Shown here one piece after another: positions 53,307-64,000 of a stretch of 64,000 nucleotides of DNA. A program made the position numbers and the translations under genes. The notes beneath the pieces were generated by a model, which was not told the origin of the DNA, ran no database searches, and saw nothing but the letters and a program-made list of their open reading frames with translations. Numbering within the stretch: the first letter of the stretch is position 1; the number at the start of each line of letters is the position of its first letter. This stretch comes from Diaporthe sp. PMI_573. Its lineage: Eukaryota; Ascomycota; Sordariomycetes; Diaporthales; Diaporthaceae. The stretch lies in assembly GCA_021399435.1 (NCBI GenBank), contig JAJTUP010000030.1, positions 496,001 to 560,000 of the forward strand, read 5' to 3'.

Positions 53307-54182
53307 AGAGGTACACTACTGAATCTGGGCGTAAGGTGACGAGGCCGTTATGGATGGGTTTGAGTAATCTATTCTAGTTTGGTAGATAGATTTATGACGA
53401 ACCATGCAATTGAGAACCATGGCCTACTGCATGTTTGGGGTACCATCGCAAACGGCACACTCAATTTGAAGCCACATTAGCATAGCGATGATCTATGGTA
53501 GTCCTGAGCTCATAAAGTCTCCAGCCCGCTTCGTGATAGGCTTCTCGTCGGATGACTTGGGAGTGTCGATTTTGCTTGGAGAATGGATTAAACAAGGTGT
53601 CCACGAGTAAAGAAAAGGCCAGCACAGCGACATTCACCACCCAAATGCAAGCGCTGTCAGGTATCTTGCCAAGCTTCCCAGCCATTGTTTTGACTGCTTC
53701 CTGTCAACATTGAGCGTGATACGATGATGGTATATGCTTAATTGAATCATAGCGCATTCTGTGGCCCACACTATACTAGCATCTCTCTGAAGCTGCGGGA
53801 CCATTTAATCCCATTGAATAATGGATATGCGACGACTGGAGGAGATACTGATGTCTCATTCCGGGTGCAAGGCTGCGGCATAGCTCACGAGCATCGAGCC
53901 TAATGAGTAAACATGCTGCGAAGATAGACAGCCAAGCATGCATGCGTCTGTTCATCCAAGCTAACGTAATGAAGTTGGCCAGAAACAGTTAAATCTCCGA
54001 GCGCTGGGAAAGCTGCCAGCCTTGTCGTGGCAAGGGTTGCGACAGATCAGGGGGTGCGGTAGATCTAGCTTGGGCACGTTAGAACAACGTAGACTATCAC
54101 AGCGCTGCGAGGACTGACTGGTACTATCCTGGAACTATAAATACAGTTATTCGACTATGTACGCGCGTGAATGAAATCGCAA
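53307..54182. other. Intergenic region
   Basis: This lies between convergent genes and holds one doubtful small frame (53461-53685). Nothing else is seen. Confidence 0.5.
53461..53685 (-). CDS. Hypothetical 74-residue protein with one membrane segment, doubtful
   Basis: MAGKLGKIPDSACIWVVNV starts a small frame whose first half is one hydrophobic helix and whose second half is basic and hydrophilic. Small proteins of this shape exist in fungi, but no family or expression evidence is available here. Confidence 0.25.
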   Translation of the reverse strand: MAGKLGKIPDSACIWVVNVAVLAFSLLVDTLFNPFSKQNRHSQVIRREAYHEAGWRLYELRTTIDHRYANVASN

Positions 54183-57100
54183 TTACACACTTGGATATCC
54201 TGGGCAGCCCATAAACACATCCTCAGCCAAGCTGCTTGGACATAGCAGGGCAGCACTCTGCTGATTGTCCTCAACCCAACTCTGATCTGTCGGTTGATAC
54301 AACCATGCCCCTTTCCCTGATGTGGTTTGTCTGGTGTTACTTGAGGTCTGGCCTGCAGTCTCGTCGTTCTTTGTACATCTAGATTCGTCACATCCGGTCT
54401 CTGCTAGTGATGGTGTCTCATCCCCAATCTCTTCGATAACAGACGTCCAATCCACATCGGCCATCTCTGCCCTAGGCGTGCCTTTGGCCTCAGCTTTTGG
54501 AGCCGCAGTACTGCTCTCAAACGTCCCTTCTTCAAGCCCATTGCTCAGGTCATTGGTTTGGTCCAAAACTGTGGTACTGGGGAGGTTTTCGTTGTGCCGT
54601 CCAGACTGGGGCCAAAGAGCTGTGGCCAATTTGGTTCGGAGCGACAGCGATTGGTGTGTTTGCTTTAGGTGAAGGCTTGTCTCAACCGCGTTTCCGTATG
54701 GCACATTCCATGTACTTCGTTCTGCTGAGTGCTTGTGGATCAGTTCAGAAATTACCAAACGGCCGTGTTTCCTAGCCATTTTTATTGCCCCCTCGTAGTC
54801 TTGGCCTTTAGACCACGCTGTCGAACTCAATGCATTTGCGTTGAGAAGAAATTTGACCATGTCCAGCCGGCCGTACCAAGCAGCAATGTCCAAAGCAGTG
54901 TGTTGTTCATTGTCGTATATCGCTATCGCATTAGACTTGGCACCATGCTTTAGGAGAGTAAAGGCTGTTGATATGTCTCCTAACTGTGCTGCCCGCATTA
55001 ATGCTGTATGCCCGGCAGAGTTTACAGCATTAACGTCTACCCCTTTATCAAGAAATAGCTGTATAATCTTGTCTTTTCGCAGCCTTTCTTCCTGTCGTAC
55101 TGGGTCCCAGACGCAGATAGCCTGCAGGGCTGTGTTTGCGTACCGCGCGTTATTATGCGCTGGTCCGTTCAAATCTGCACCGTGTTCCAGCAGCATGCAG
55201 ACCAGGGTATAGTCACCTATTCCAGCTGCAGCTTGTAGTGGTGTTTGTATGAAACCAGAGTAATGTGCGTAATCTGGATCAAGCCCGGTGACGGAGTGTG
55301 CATTCACATCCGCCCCTGCATCCAGCATCTCTTGGACAAGTTGATGCCCACCGCCAGTAGCTATCCACTGCGCGAGAGGAGACCCAACATTTAATCCTGC
55401 CCCTTTTTTCAATAAGAATTTGAAAGTTTTCCTTCTCAATTCTATCTCATTCTCATGAAGGAGGCACACCTCAAGAAGGGGTGCTGATGGCCATGATGGT
55501 TCGTAGATTGTCATATGCTCGTCGGTGATATACTGGACTTTGTCGAACATTTCATCAGTATGACCGTTTCGAAACATGCGCATCAGCGCAAGAGAAGGAC
55601 GAGCACCCCATGTCCCAATTCTTGGTTTGACCCCTTGTTGGACCAAATATTTCATCATAGCAAGGGTTGATCCGCAGGCGGCTGCCTCGAAAACGTTCTT
55701 CTTCCAAACATGCGTCGCGATCATGCTAGAATTGGGGTCCACGCCGATATCCAGAAGCAGTTTTGTTGCACTGAAGTCGTTCTGGAGAACTGCTTGAACA
55801 AGAGTCTTTCCGCCCTCTGTCTTAAGATCATTGCAAAACGAGGCAAGGTATCTCATGACAGTAACACCACCGTAGGCATAAGCAGCCACTAGAGCATCAG
55901 CGTTGACTTGGAAGCCTCTTTCTAGAAGCCATTGCATCATCTGCAATCCCTTCTGTCTGTGAAGCCCCTCCTTTGAAGTAGCGAGGCAGCCAGTGGCGGA
56001 TAACATGATGATTGGAAGCTCCTTTGTCTTTGACAACCACGTGGGGTTTATCTCCAGTTCTAAAAGGCCTGCCACTCTGCTCCATGGGGTGTTTTTCTCG
56101 GGATTGATTGTGCTCAGGAAAAACTGCTCGGCCAAGAGTATCTCAAGGCAATGATTCTTTCGTTCCAGAATATTTGCACCGTTCATATTGTTCTTGACTG
56201 CTCCTTCCCAAGGCTTGGCGAAATCCAAGGACTGTCGAAGCGCGTCCACGCCTTGTTCGAGATTCCAAAGTGCCATCGCCCTGCTGAATCGTAATGTTGT
56301 CTTACTGTACATGACCAACTCAAGAAATGATGGGCGATGGTAGTAGTAGACGTAGTCAAGTATCGAAAACGGCCATTCATTCTCAAGTTCTATCTGTCCT
56401 AGTCTCCACCAAGGCATTTTATTGGGCTGCTTCGTATGAAGAATGCCTGGTTGGAATTCGTAGTCGACATTTGCACCTTGTTCCAGGAAGAGTTTGAGAC
56501 AATTGAGATGATCTGGCCTGGTGTCGTCGAAGGCCATAATGAACATAGCAAAGTGAGTTGACTTATAATCACGATAGCCGAACAGAAACTCGTGATTGAC
56601 GTCGCAGTTCTGGACTAGGAGCTTTGCACAATCAAGGTTGCCGTTATTGATTGTCTCCACAATGATTGACTCATACACGTTGTGGCACCACCTAGGGTAT
56701 GAAGCTATTCGACAACCCCTGTCTATGAGAGCACGGAGGATATCTGGACAGTTCATTTGGGCCGCGGAGAATAGGTACTCATGCCCTTTCTCATGTTGCT
56801 CTAGCCAGTCATTCTTCATACCGATGTTGATGAAGAGTTCAAAGGCTTCTTTGTTCTTCAGCTCTTGAGCACCGAGGAGGAGGCTTTCCCAGCCTGCTTT
56901 GATGCTTAGTAGTTGACTTTGAAAGAGGGCTAAGAGCAATTGCCTGGAAACAAATTCAAGAGTCATTTGCAGGATGTTGGACACGGTGGCTTCGTGTGGT
57001 GATGAAGACGTCCGTAAAAGGTTGTTTGAGAGCAGATAAGTGACCATGGATAAGTAGTGGTGGCTATCAAAGTTCAGTCCCAATTGCTGGCCCGCTGGAG

Positions 57101-58169
57101 ATGTAGGCTTGAATTCTGGTAGTAGCTGAGCAACGATGCTACTGGGTTGAGATTTCAATGGATTGGTAGACCCAGTGATAGCGAAATTGCCTGAATGGCT
57201 GCTGGATGGAACGATCCGGTCGTCGCAAAGTTGACTTTCTCCAGGTCCGACAACGGTGTAAGGAGAGGGCAGAGCGCCTTGCACAGTATCTGGGGTTTGT
57301 CAGCAACTTTTATGATATCAACTTGAACAGGGACTATAAAATACCTGATATTTCCTCAAGCAGTATAGTGAATGGGATGCCTTGGAGACATAGCCTGTAC
57401 ACTGAGTCTGGGGTCGGGCACTTGGATGTGTGACTCTGTTCGTCGATCGACGGTGAACCGGGCTTGAACAGTGGCTGGAGACTGACAAGCGTGGTTTGAA
57501 ACAGTTGTAGGACAAGTAAGTGGAGAGACTCTGGTTGCTGTCTTCGAAGAGTAGTTTCGACGAGTTCTGGTGATGGTGTCCGTATAGTAATAAAACGGGG
57601 AAGTGGAGGAAGAGGGCCTATATTTGGCTATATTAGCTGGGAACATCAAATAGAGTAAACCTGCCGGTGTGGAGTAACATTTTTTGTTTTTCACTGACCT
57701 TGATGAGGCCTTTGACTTAAGGCACGATTTCTTCTCATTTCTTTCCAACACTTATCCCAGGGTTTCTTGGTACCATTGACTAGGACAACTGTTGGCTTCC
57801 GGAGTTCCTTCTTCCCCTCATGCTGTAAACGTGTACAGATATGCTGATAGACAAGAGACCAATCCTTTGCCTTTAGCTTCTTTTGAATTCCAAGTTCTCT
57901 TAATTTTATTTCCCATGTGGATAGTCTAAGGCAGAAATCAGATCAGAATCAACTCAGTATCCTCACCCGGAAGTCCACAAGCGACAATTATAATGATGGC
58001 AGTCTAATACTCACGGCGTTACAGGGAACCCTTTCTCGTTTTCCATTATATCCTTCACTTCCTTCAGCGTCTTTCTCTCGTCTTGGTATAGCTGACGGAT
58101 CATGAATGCATTTTGACGCCAGAGTATATTGTTCTCGTTGGCTTGACGGCGCTCAAGTGCAGACGTCAT
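54183..58169 (-). CDS. Clr5-domain ankyrin-repeat protein
   Basis: Four exons (58169-58015, 57925-57699, 57617-57345, 57289-54183) join in frame to 1253 residues. The first two encode a Clr5 domain: the segments LWRQNAFMIRQLYQDE, TLKEVKDIMENEKGFPVT and STWEIKLRELGI. A linker precedes a long array of ankyrin repeats, of which clear units read DILRALIDRGC, NCLKLFLEQGANVDYE, LVQEMLDAGADVNAHS, LVCMLLEHGADLNGPA, LFLDKGVDVNAVNSAGHTAL and FTLLKHGAKSN. The C-terminal 150 residues are acidic and Ser/Thr-rich. Clr5 is named after a fission-yeast silencing factor and is common beside ankyrin or TPR repeats in filamentous fungi. The role is probably nuclear protein-protein contact; the target is unknown. 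It is divergent from the P450 at 59598. Confidence 0.9.
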
Positions 58170-59597
58170 TGTCGGATTGAGTGTTTTTGATGAAGATGAA
58201 TCGAGATGATCAGATAGAAATACGACCGGGATATATGACTGAATCTAGACAATTATGTCAAGAGACGAAAAAGGAGAAAAGATGAGCCTTGGATCATCAG
58301 AGATCTTATATTTCCTTCCCTGCACTGGCAACAATGGCATGTTCAGAGCGCAAGGCTCTGAGTCTTGGCTTAGTTTCTCGGATGACCTGCACATATTGCG
58401 CCTTGCAACTCCTGGCTGTCCAAAATCTTAGTGCATAAGACCTATCCGCATATTGTGGCGTAATATCTCGCCCGGACATTGGTACACGACTATGTACATG
58501 CATGTGGTTCTGCATGATGGCACATTCGTGAAACAGGCAGCAGCAGGCTGCGCTCGGAAACAGTACTCAATTTGCACGAATGGGGAGACTGTAACGGTAA
58601 TTGGTGCATCGCGTATTGGAAGCTGTCTCTTGCATGTTGCACATCTGGTGACGGGCATCTTTCCCTTGCTGGCAGGGCAGAAAGTTGGGGCCCCGCTGGC
58701 TGGTGCGGCTGGATACTGGATAGTGCCTCCTCGTACCGCTCAGAGCGGCTGCTCATGTGCCATTGGCGTTGGAACGCGTGGCCAAGCACCTGCATGCAAG
58801 TATGCGCTGTGATCTCTGCTGGGAGGGCGGTCACCTCTTTGGTGAGATGACACTTCTGAGGTCACAACATGGTGCCTTTGGGGACAACGAGAAGAAAGTA
58901 GGTCAGGCAGAATCCATGCCCATCCATTCAGGTCTCAAATGGCGAAAATGCAACACCAACGAGCGGCAGTCAGCCGCTAGTTACCGTGGTCTCTCGATTT
59001 GTTCTTGGATTGCCAACATTCTCGTCTAGAAAACTCCCTTCTTTCAGCCTCGTACTGCCGCAGTGTGTAAATTTATTTTATCAGTAGCAGCACCTGTCCT
59101 GACCAGGGTCCAGCGGCCATACTAGCTAACCAAGTGTTTGTTTTGAGGACGATTAGGCGCCTTGCACTCATGCTGCCCTCCTCACGAAATCGGCACAGTA
59201 TCAACGTCTCAGATAGCCGCAGGCGATACGACTAGAGATATCATGTAAGCCAAAAAAAAAAATTGACGGGTTAAAAGGCTTTATTGCCGACTCGACATTG
59301 CGCTAACTCTCATCCTGGCGCGGTGATGAAGGACGGATTGACCCGTTAAGGGGTCAACATCCCACGTTGAAACCAGCCCTCGGGTGATCGTCCAATGAAA
59401 CGGGCCCGGATAATAAGCACGGACACTATTCACACGGGGCCAGAGACCTTAGCGCAGGCGCGGCGACGGACTAGGCATCACCCCGACATGTTGCTGCTTC
59501 ATGCTGGACCTCAAGTACCGCGATGTCTTCATTGTCGTCCTTTCCATTCCCTTAACACCACTCGACGCCGCATCCTGCGTCTCCAAGATCACCGACG
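58170..59597. other. Divergent intergenic region, Clr5-ankyrin / P450
   Basis: This 1.4-kb region holds both promoters. Frames on both strands near 58450-58850 overlap each other and are not supported. No motif stands out. Confidence 0.5.
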
Positions 59598-61291
59598 ATG
59601 AGCTCAACCGAGGGGCAGCTCAAGCTGCTCACCCTGGGCAACGTCTTGGCCGGGATCCTTGCATCCACCGCGCTGTCCCTCTTCCTGACTTGGCTGCGTG
59701 CCCCTCGCTATGCCAAGGATATTCCTCGCGTGGGCGTGGGCAAGAGCTTCATCGCGGCCTTCACGGAGATGAAGGGCTGGATCCAGGATGGTTACGACAA
59801 GTACAGCAAGGATGGGAAGGCGTTCATCATCCCGGGCCTGCTCGGGACGCCGCCCGAGGTGGTCATCCCAAGGTCACAGATGAACTGGATGCTGGATCAG
59901 CCGGATCATATCATTTCAACTGCTGCTGCCCACTACGACATCCTGAATGGCGACTACAGCTTCGTGGATAAGAGAATCCTGGAAGAACCGTATCAGGAGC
60001 ATGTGGTCCACCGCTCGCTGGCGAGGCATTTGGCCGCTCTGATCCCGGGACTGGACAGGCAAATTCGGAACTGCGTGGACGACATTTACGGGACAGATGA
60101 CAAGGAGTGGAGGACAGTCAATATCTGGGACTCTCTGATGATACTCATCCCCAAGGTAACCAACTTGATGTTCGTGGGCCAGGAGCTATGCGACAACAAG
60201 GAGTACCTCGACAACATGCTCAATTTCACCGAGGACGTCACCCGGGATCTGATGACATTCCCGATGATACCGACAATCATCAAGCCCATCTTGTGCCCAC
60301 TGGCTGGGCTGGCGAGCAAGTACCACTACCGGAAGACGGCCAAGCACAGCGTGCCCATGATCAAACAGCGGCTAAGGGACATGGCCGCAAAGGAGAGCGG
60401 CGACCCGGCCTACAAGGACTGGAAGGCACCAAACGACTATATCACCTGGACCATATCCGTCGCTACGGCCGAAGGGCGGACGGAAGAGCTCGACCCCGTC
60501 AGGATCTCCCAGCGCCTGCTGCCCCTGAACTTCGCTGCCATCCACACCACGGCCATCACCACTCTGCACTCCTTCCTCGACTTCCTGGGCTACGACAAGG
60601 AACAAAACATAATCGAGACGCTGAGGGAGGAAATCACGCGGGTCCTGGCCGAGGAGGAGCCCCGGGGCGAGTGGAACAAGGCCAAGCTGTCCAGGCTCCA
60701 CAGGACCGACAGCGCGATCCGCGAGAGCATGCGGGTCAACGCCATGGCGCAGACGATGGTGATCCGCAAGGTCGTGGCGCCGGGCGGGGTGACCAACGAG
60801 GACACGGGCCAGCATTTTGCGAGGGGGACCATCATGTCCTGCCCCATCTGGTGCACGCAGCACGACGAGGGCATCTTTGGGGCCGGGGCGGGTCGGTACG
60901 ATGCGTTTCGGTACTCGCGGCTGCGGGAGGAATACGATGCCAGGTCTGCCGGGGAGAAGAACCCGGATGCGGGGCTGAGGGTCGCCAAGATGGGGATGGT
61001 TACGACTAGTGTTGAGCATTATGGCTTTGGGCATGGGAGGCATGCATGGTGAGTGATTTCCCCCGGTCAACTTGTTAGCTTTTCCCTCGCTGACGAAGTG
61101 ATGGTGACAGTCCTGGACGTTTCTTTGTTGCTCATGAGCTGAAGATGCTGGTCGCGTACATGCTTTTGAATTACGACCTGAAGCCTTTGGATGAGAGACC
61201 GCCGCCTAGCTGTATTGGAAGGACAATGATCCCGCCCACCAAGGCGACGATGGAAATCAAGCGGAAGGCCGGTACAAGTGTAACGTTATAG
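59598..61291 (+). CDS. Cytochrome P450 monooxygenase, two exons
   Basis: Exon 1 (59598-61048) and exon 2 (61111-61291), with a 62-nt intron, encode 543 residues. An N-terminal anchor (LGNVLAGILASTALSLFLTWL) is followed by the P450 fold. The K-helix ExxR is E376-R379 (IRESMR). The heme loop YGFGHGRHACPGRFF has its axial cysteine at 484, its codon split by the intron as in the other P450 of the window. The tail ends ATMEIKRKAGTSVTL. The I-helix region (LLPLNFAAIHTTAITTLHSFL) replaces the usual AGxDTT by AAIHTT, a change seen in several fungal P450 families. Substrate unknown. It differs in exon structure and sequence from the P450 at 13.6 kb, so the two are not recent duplicates. Confidence 0.93.
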
Positions 61292-61701
61292 GCGAGGCTC
61301 GTGTTTGTTCACGTCTCGGCATATTGCTCCAGACAAACTTGAAGTGGGACAGACTATCCGAGACTCTGCCTCTACGTGTAAAAAATAATGCAATCAGTCA
61401 ATTGTCATCCATCTACAACCCATATATGTGACCTTGAAGTCAATGTACGGAAAAGCTCGTAAGCTCAAACGAGCGGCAAGCAACCTGCACAAAGGGGTAA
61501 GAGCAACTCACTGCCGTCGCTTCGAAGCTTCTTCGTCAACACTCCGAGTCGTCCTCGCCACTTCACCACCCAAGTACAAAAGTGTCCGTATTCCCCATCT
61601 TCCTCGCCATCCACCATTTTCTCTTCAACACCTCCCAGGACACCACAAGTAAGCATCCAAGCATTCAGCAACCGTCCCAAGACCACGCAACACAGCACAA
61701 C
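61292..61701. other. Intergenic region, P450 / CVNH
   Basis: This 410-bp stretch holds the P450 3' flank and the C/T-rich leader of the CVNH gene. No other element was recognised. Confidence 0.5.
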
Positions 61702-62306
61702 ATGCTACCCAAACACATAATCACAGCAGTCATCGCCGTCATGGCCCACGGCGCCACCGCAGCGTTTAACAACAGCTGCAGCTGGTGGTGGGTCGAGGCC
61801 CAGCCCGTGACGCTCACGGGCGACTGCGTCGACTCGACCAGCGCCACCAGGCGCAGGGTCGTCTCCAACCTCGACCTGAACCACTGCATCGGCGTCGACC
61901 TCACGGCCAACGCGATGATCTGGCAGCCTGAGTGAGTAATTACGTTGCCGTGTAATGTTGTCGGAACGTGCTCGCTCATCTGACATGTTTGTTGGTTCTC
62001 TATAGGGGCAACGCCTTCAACACGCTCTGCTCGAACTGCGGGATGCAGAACTCGGAGGTCGTCATACAATGCGAGTGTACCCACATCCTCACCGGCGGGA
62101 AGACGTCGTCCTCCGTGAATCTCAGTACGTACCTAGCCTCCCCCCCCCCGTTTCTTGAACACGTTTGCGCGTAGGTCTAGTATGTTGTACCCATACATAG
62201 TTACCTCCTCGAGTCTTTTGTGTGTGTGTGTCTGACATTGCTGCCCAACTTACCTCCAGACGACCGGATCACCGTCAACGAGCAGGGCTGGTTGACTTGC
62301 ATGTAA
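61702..62306 (+). CDS. Secreted CVNH (cyanovirin-N homology) protein
   Basis: Three exons (61702-61931, 62006-62124, 62260-62306) give 131 residues. The N-terminus (MLPKHIITAVIAVMAHGATA) is a signal peptide. The mature part shows the two-fold CVNH pattern: VTLTGDCVDS, then LDLNHCIGVD and MIWQPEGNAF, LCSNC, VIQCECTH, SSVNLNDRITVNEQGWLTC. The conserved L-x-L-N-x-C words and the terminal G-x-L-x-C are present. CVNH proteins are small sugar-binding or structural proteins; in fungi they are often secreted. The short last exon of 47 nt closes the domain, which strongly supports the splice model. Confidence 0.85.
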
Positions 62307-64000
62307 GGACCGAGAAGGGTGGCCCATGGCCGTGGTCCCGGGCCTTCTCTTGGGTACGGTTGAGGCTGGATTGATGTTGGGGGTCAACGGGTTCCCTTCT
62401 GAGCTTGTCGGGAAATGTCATGAGGGCCCTCATGGGCTGGAAACAGCATCATTTGCTATTAAGAAACGGGGGGGTGCGGCGATGAATACAGATACTAGAG
62501 TTGATACATGCCTGCGCAACCTACTTGAAGCCTGATAAAGATTCCACGGGCATGAGAACAAGAGTCACTGATTCTCGTCCCCCACCTTATGGACATTGAT
62601 TATGTGAACTCGTGGATCAGGACCAAGTCTGTCCCTTCATGAGTCTCCAGCCCACAACATTTCTTCAGCCAGGTAACTTACATACACATATATTCCTGAA
62701 GCTGCAAACATGTGAGCTTTCCATCGATCGAGTGAGTATATTGTGTTTCCAATTTGAATTTCTCCAGATTTCCCATCGTCACTATCACCTCGTCGTATTT
62801 TGTCTCTCCCTCCACCCACCACCCGCCTTGCTTTATTTTCATTCTGCTCACTTCCTGGCCGGAAATCAAAACACGCCTCCGCTATGAACACTGCATTGCA
62901 CACACCATCCAGTTCACCCTCCCCTAGACCATAACCAGGCCATACATACCAGGTCAGCTCCCCAGTTGTCATGTAAAAGATTTACACAGCTAGGGGTCTT
63001 CACCTCTCACCGCCCACAAGCAGAACCGTCACCAACACACACCTCACAACCTCGACTGCCATTCATTCACATGTACAACTAGTGGCAGGAACAATGATTT
63101 CACCTCCTCATTAATTCAGCAGTCATCTGGTATTCTCAGTTCATCACTCCGCACCCTCCCGAAAGCGCTAAATTTCCCGACTCCGGTATCTCTGTGCCCC
63201 CAAAAATAAAGTTCTCTTCTTTTTTCACCCACCAACATTAAGACTTTATCCTCCGCCCCCAGGGGATATACCGAAGGTCAAAATAACAGTGGCATATTTC
63301 AATTCAACCCTCACTCCGTTTCCATGCAAAGACGTGTTTACCAAGCCAGACCGGTCCTGACAGCCGAACCGAGGCACTCTCCTCTCCAAACCCCACCGAC
63401 GGCCATCCCTAAATCCAACTCACTGCACCCAACCAGGAACTGAACATCGGTCTCTCCTCCAACTGCCATACCCTGAACGAGAGAGGGAATCCACGATTTC
63501 TAAATTGTCACCTCAAGAGCATAGCCTTTCAGGCTGGCATAGGCCACCTATGCGGTTCAAGGTCCGCCAAGATGATCTCCATTATAAGCCATAAACGAAT
63601 GGGATGGTAATACTACAGGGGACGCGGGCCAAAAAGGATGTAATTGACTGTGCTGTGATCAAAAGGGAGAGAGGGATATCGAAACAGGGGGGCTGTAATC
63701 CATATATCATCTGTCGTGGGAAGGGTCATAATAATGATACAAGGACCCAAGAGCAAAGGTCCATCACCAAACTTTTGTGAGGTCTGAAAACCGGTAAACA
63801 TTGCAAACGGGACTGATCGGCCGAGAAAAAAAGTCGGCGTCTGATCGAGAGGCGGGGCGGGGACTAGGCCCATGCCTGAAGACATTGCAAGCAAGCGACG
63901 TCGGATTTCGTCATGATTAGATGGTGGCTGAGGCCGAAAGCCAAAGAGTCTGTTGTTTTTTCTCCGTTCTTGAGAACAGGATGATCTAGAGGCCATCTAG
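62307..64000. other. Right-hand end, no recognised gene
   Basis: From about 62800 to 63470 the plus strand is C/T-rich, as in promoter or leader regions of filamentous fungi, so a plus-strand gene may start beyond the window. A minus-strand frame at 63613-63996 (begins MASRSSCSQERRKNNRLFG) has no recognisable domain and may be untranslated sequence. Confidence 0.45.

Overview
The window is nuclear DNA of a filamentous ascomycete (Pezizomycotina, probably Sordariomycetes). The reasons are short introns (about 48-110 nt) with GT-AG and some GC-AG borders, HET (heterokaryon-incompatibility) domains, a Clr5-ankyrin protein, a CVNH protein, a Pth11-type rhodopsin-domain protein and two fungal cytochrome P450s. 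No rRNA, tRNA, CRISPR array or intact transposon was recognised. All gene models were built by hand from open frames, splice signals and family knowledge; no search was run.

Layout. 1-1.5 kb: a canonical HET gene running off the left edge. 4.5-20.5 kb: an ordinary metabolic and membrane block: a DHA1-type MFS transporter with an unusual Cys/Pro-Gly insert, a 7-TM membrane protein, a DEDDy exonuclease-HRDC protein, an enolase-superfamily dehydratase, a ten-exon P450, a SnoaL-like protein and a rhodopsin-domain 7-TM protein. 21-24.6 kb: a divergent pair, a trypsin-fold protease-like protein and a protein with a C-terminal membrane anchor. 26-45.4 kb: the most striking part. Two copies of a three-gene cassette, B(-) A(+) C(-), lie in tandem with the same order and orientation. 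All six proteins share one Cys/His (C2H2-like) module followed by a W-x(3)-W-D-x(3)-P segment. Copies B, C and C' also carry partial or degenerate HET domains. The divergent B/A promoter of both cassettes carries repeats of a 14-bp dyad, TACGCA-N2-TGCGTA. 47.3-50.7 kb: a small secreted protein and a decayed HET gene with several frameshifts. 52.8 kb: a second SnoaL-like paralogue, inverted relative to the first. 54-62.3 kb: a 1253-residue Clr5-ankyrin protein, a second P450 and a secreted CVNH protein. The last 1.7 kb shows no recognisable gene.

How it may work together (inference). HET, half-HET and zinc-module proteins, a protease-like/membrane pair and an ankyrin protein suggest an accessory region for allorecognition or immunity. 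The repeated cassette and its private promoter dyad are the best candidate for an undescribed system: a zinc-module family that may be co-regulated through the dyad and has exchanged HET-type signalling domains. The P450s, MFS, dehydratase and SnoaL proteins are tailoring-type enzymes, but no PKS, NRPS or terpene-synthase backbone gene is present, so a secondary-metabolite cluster is not claimed.
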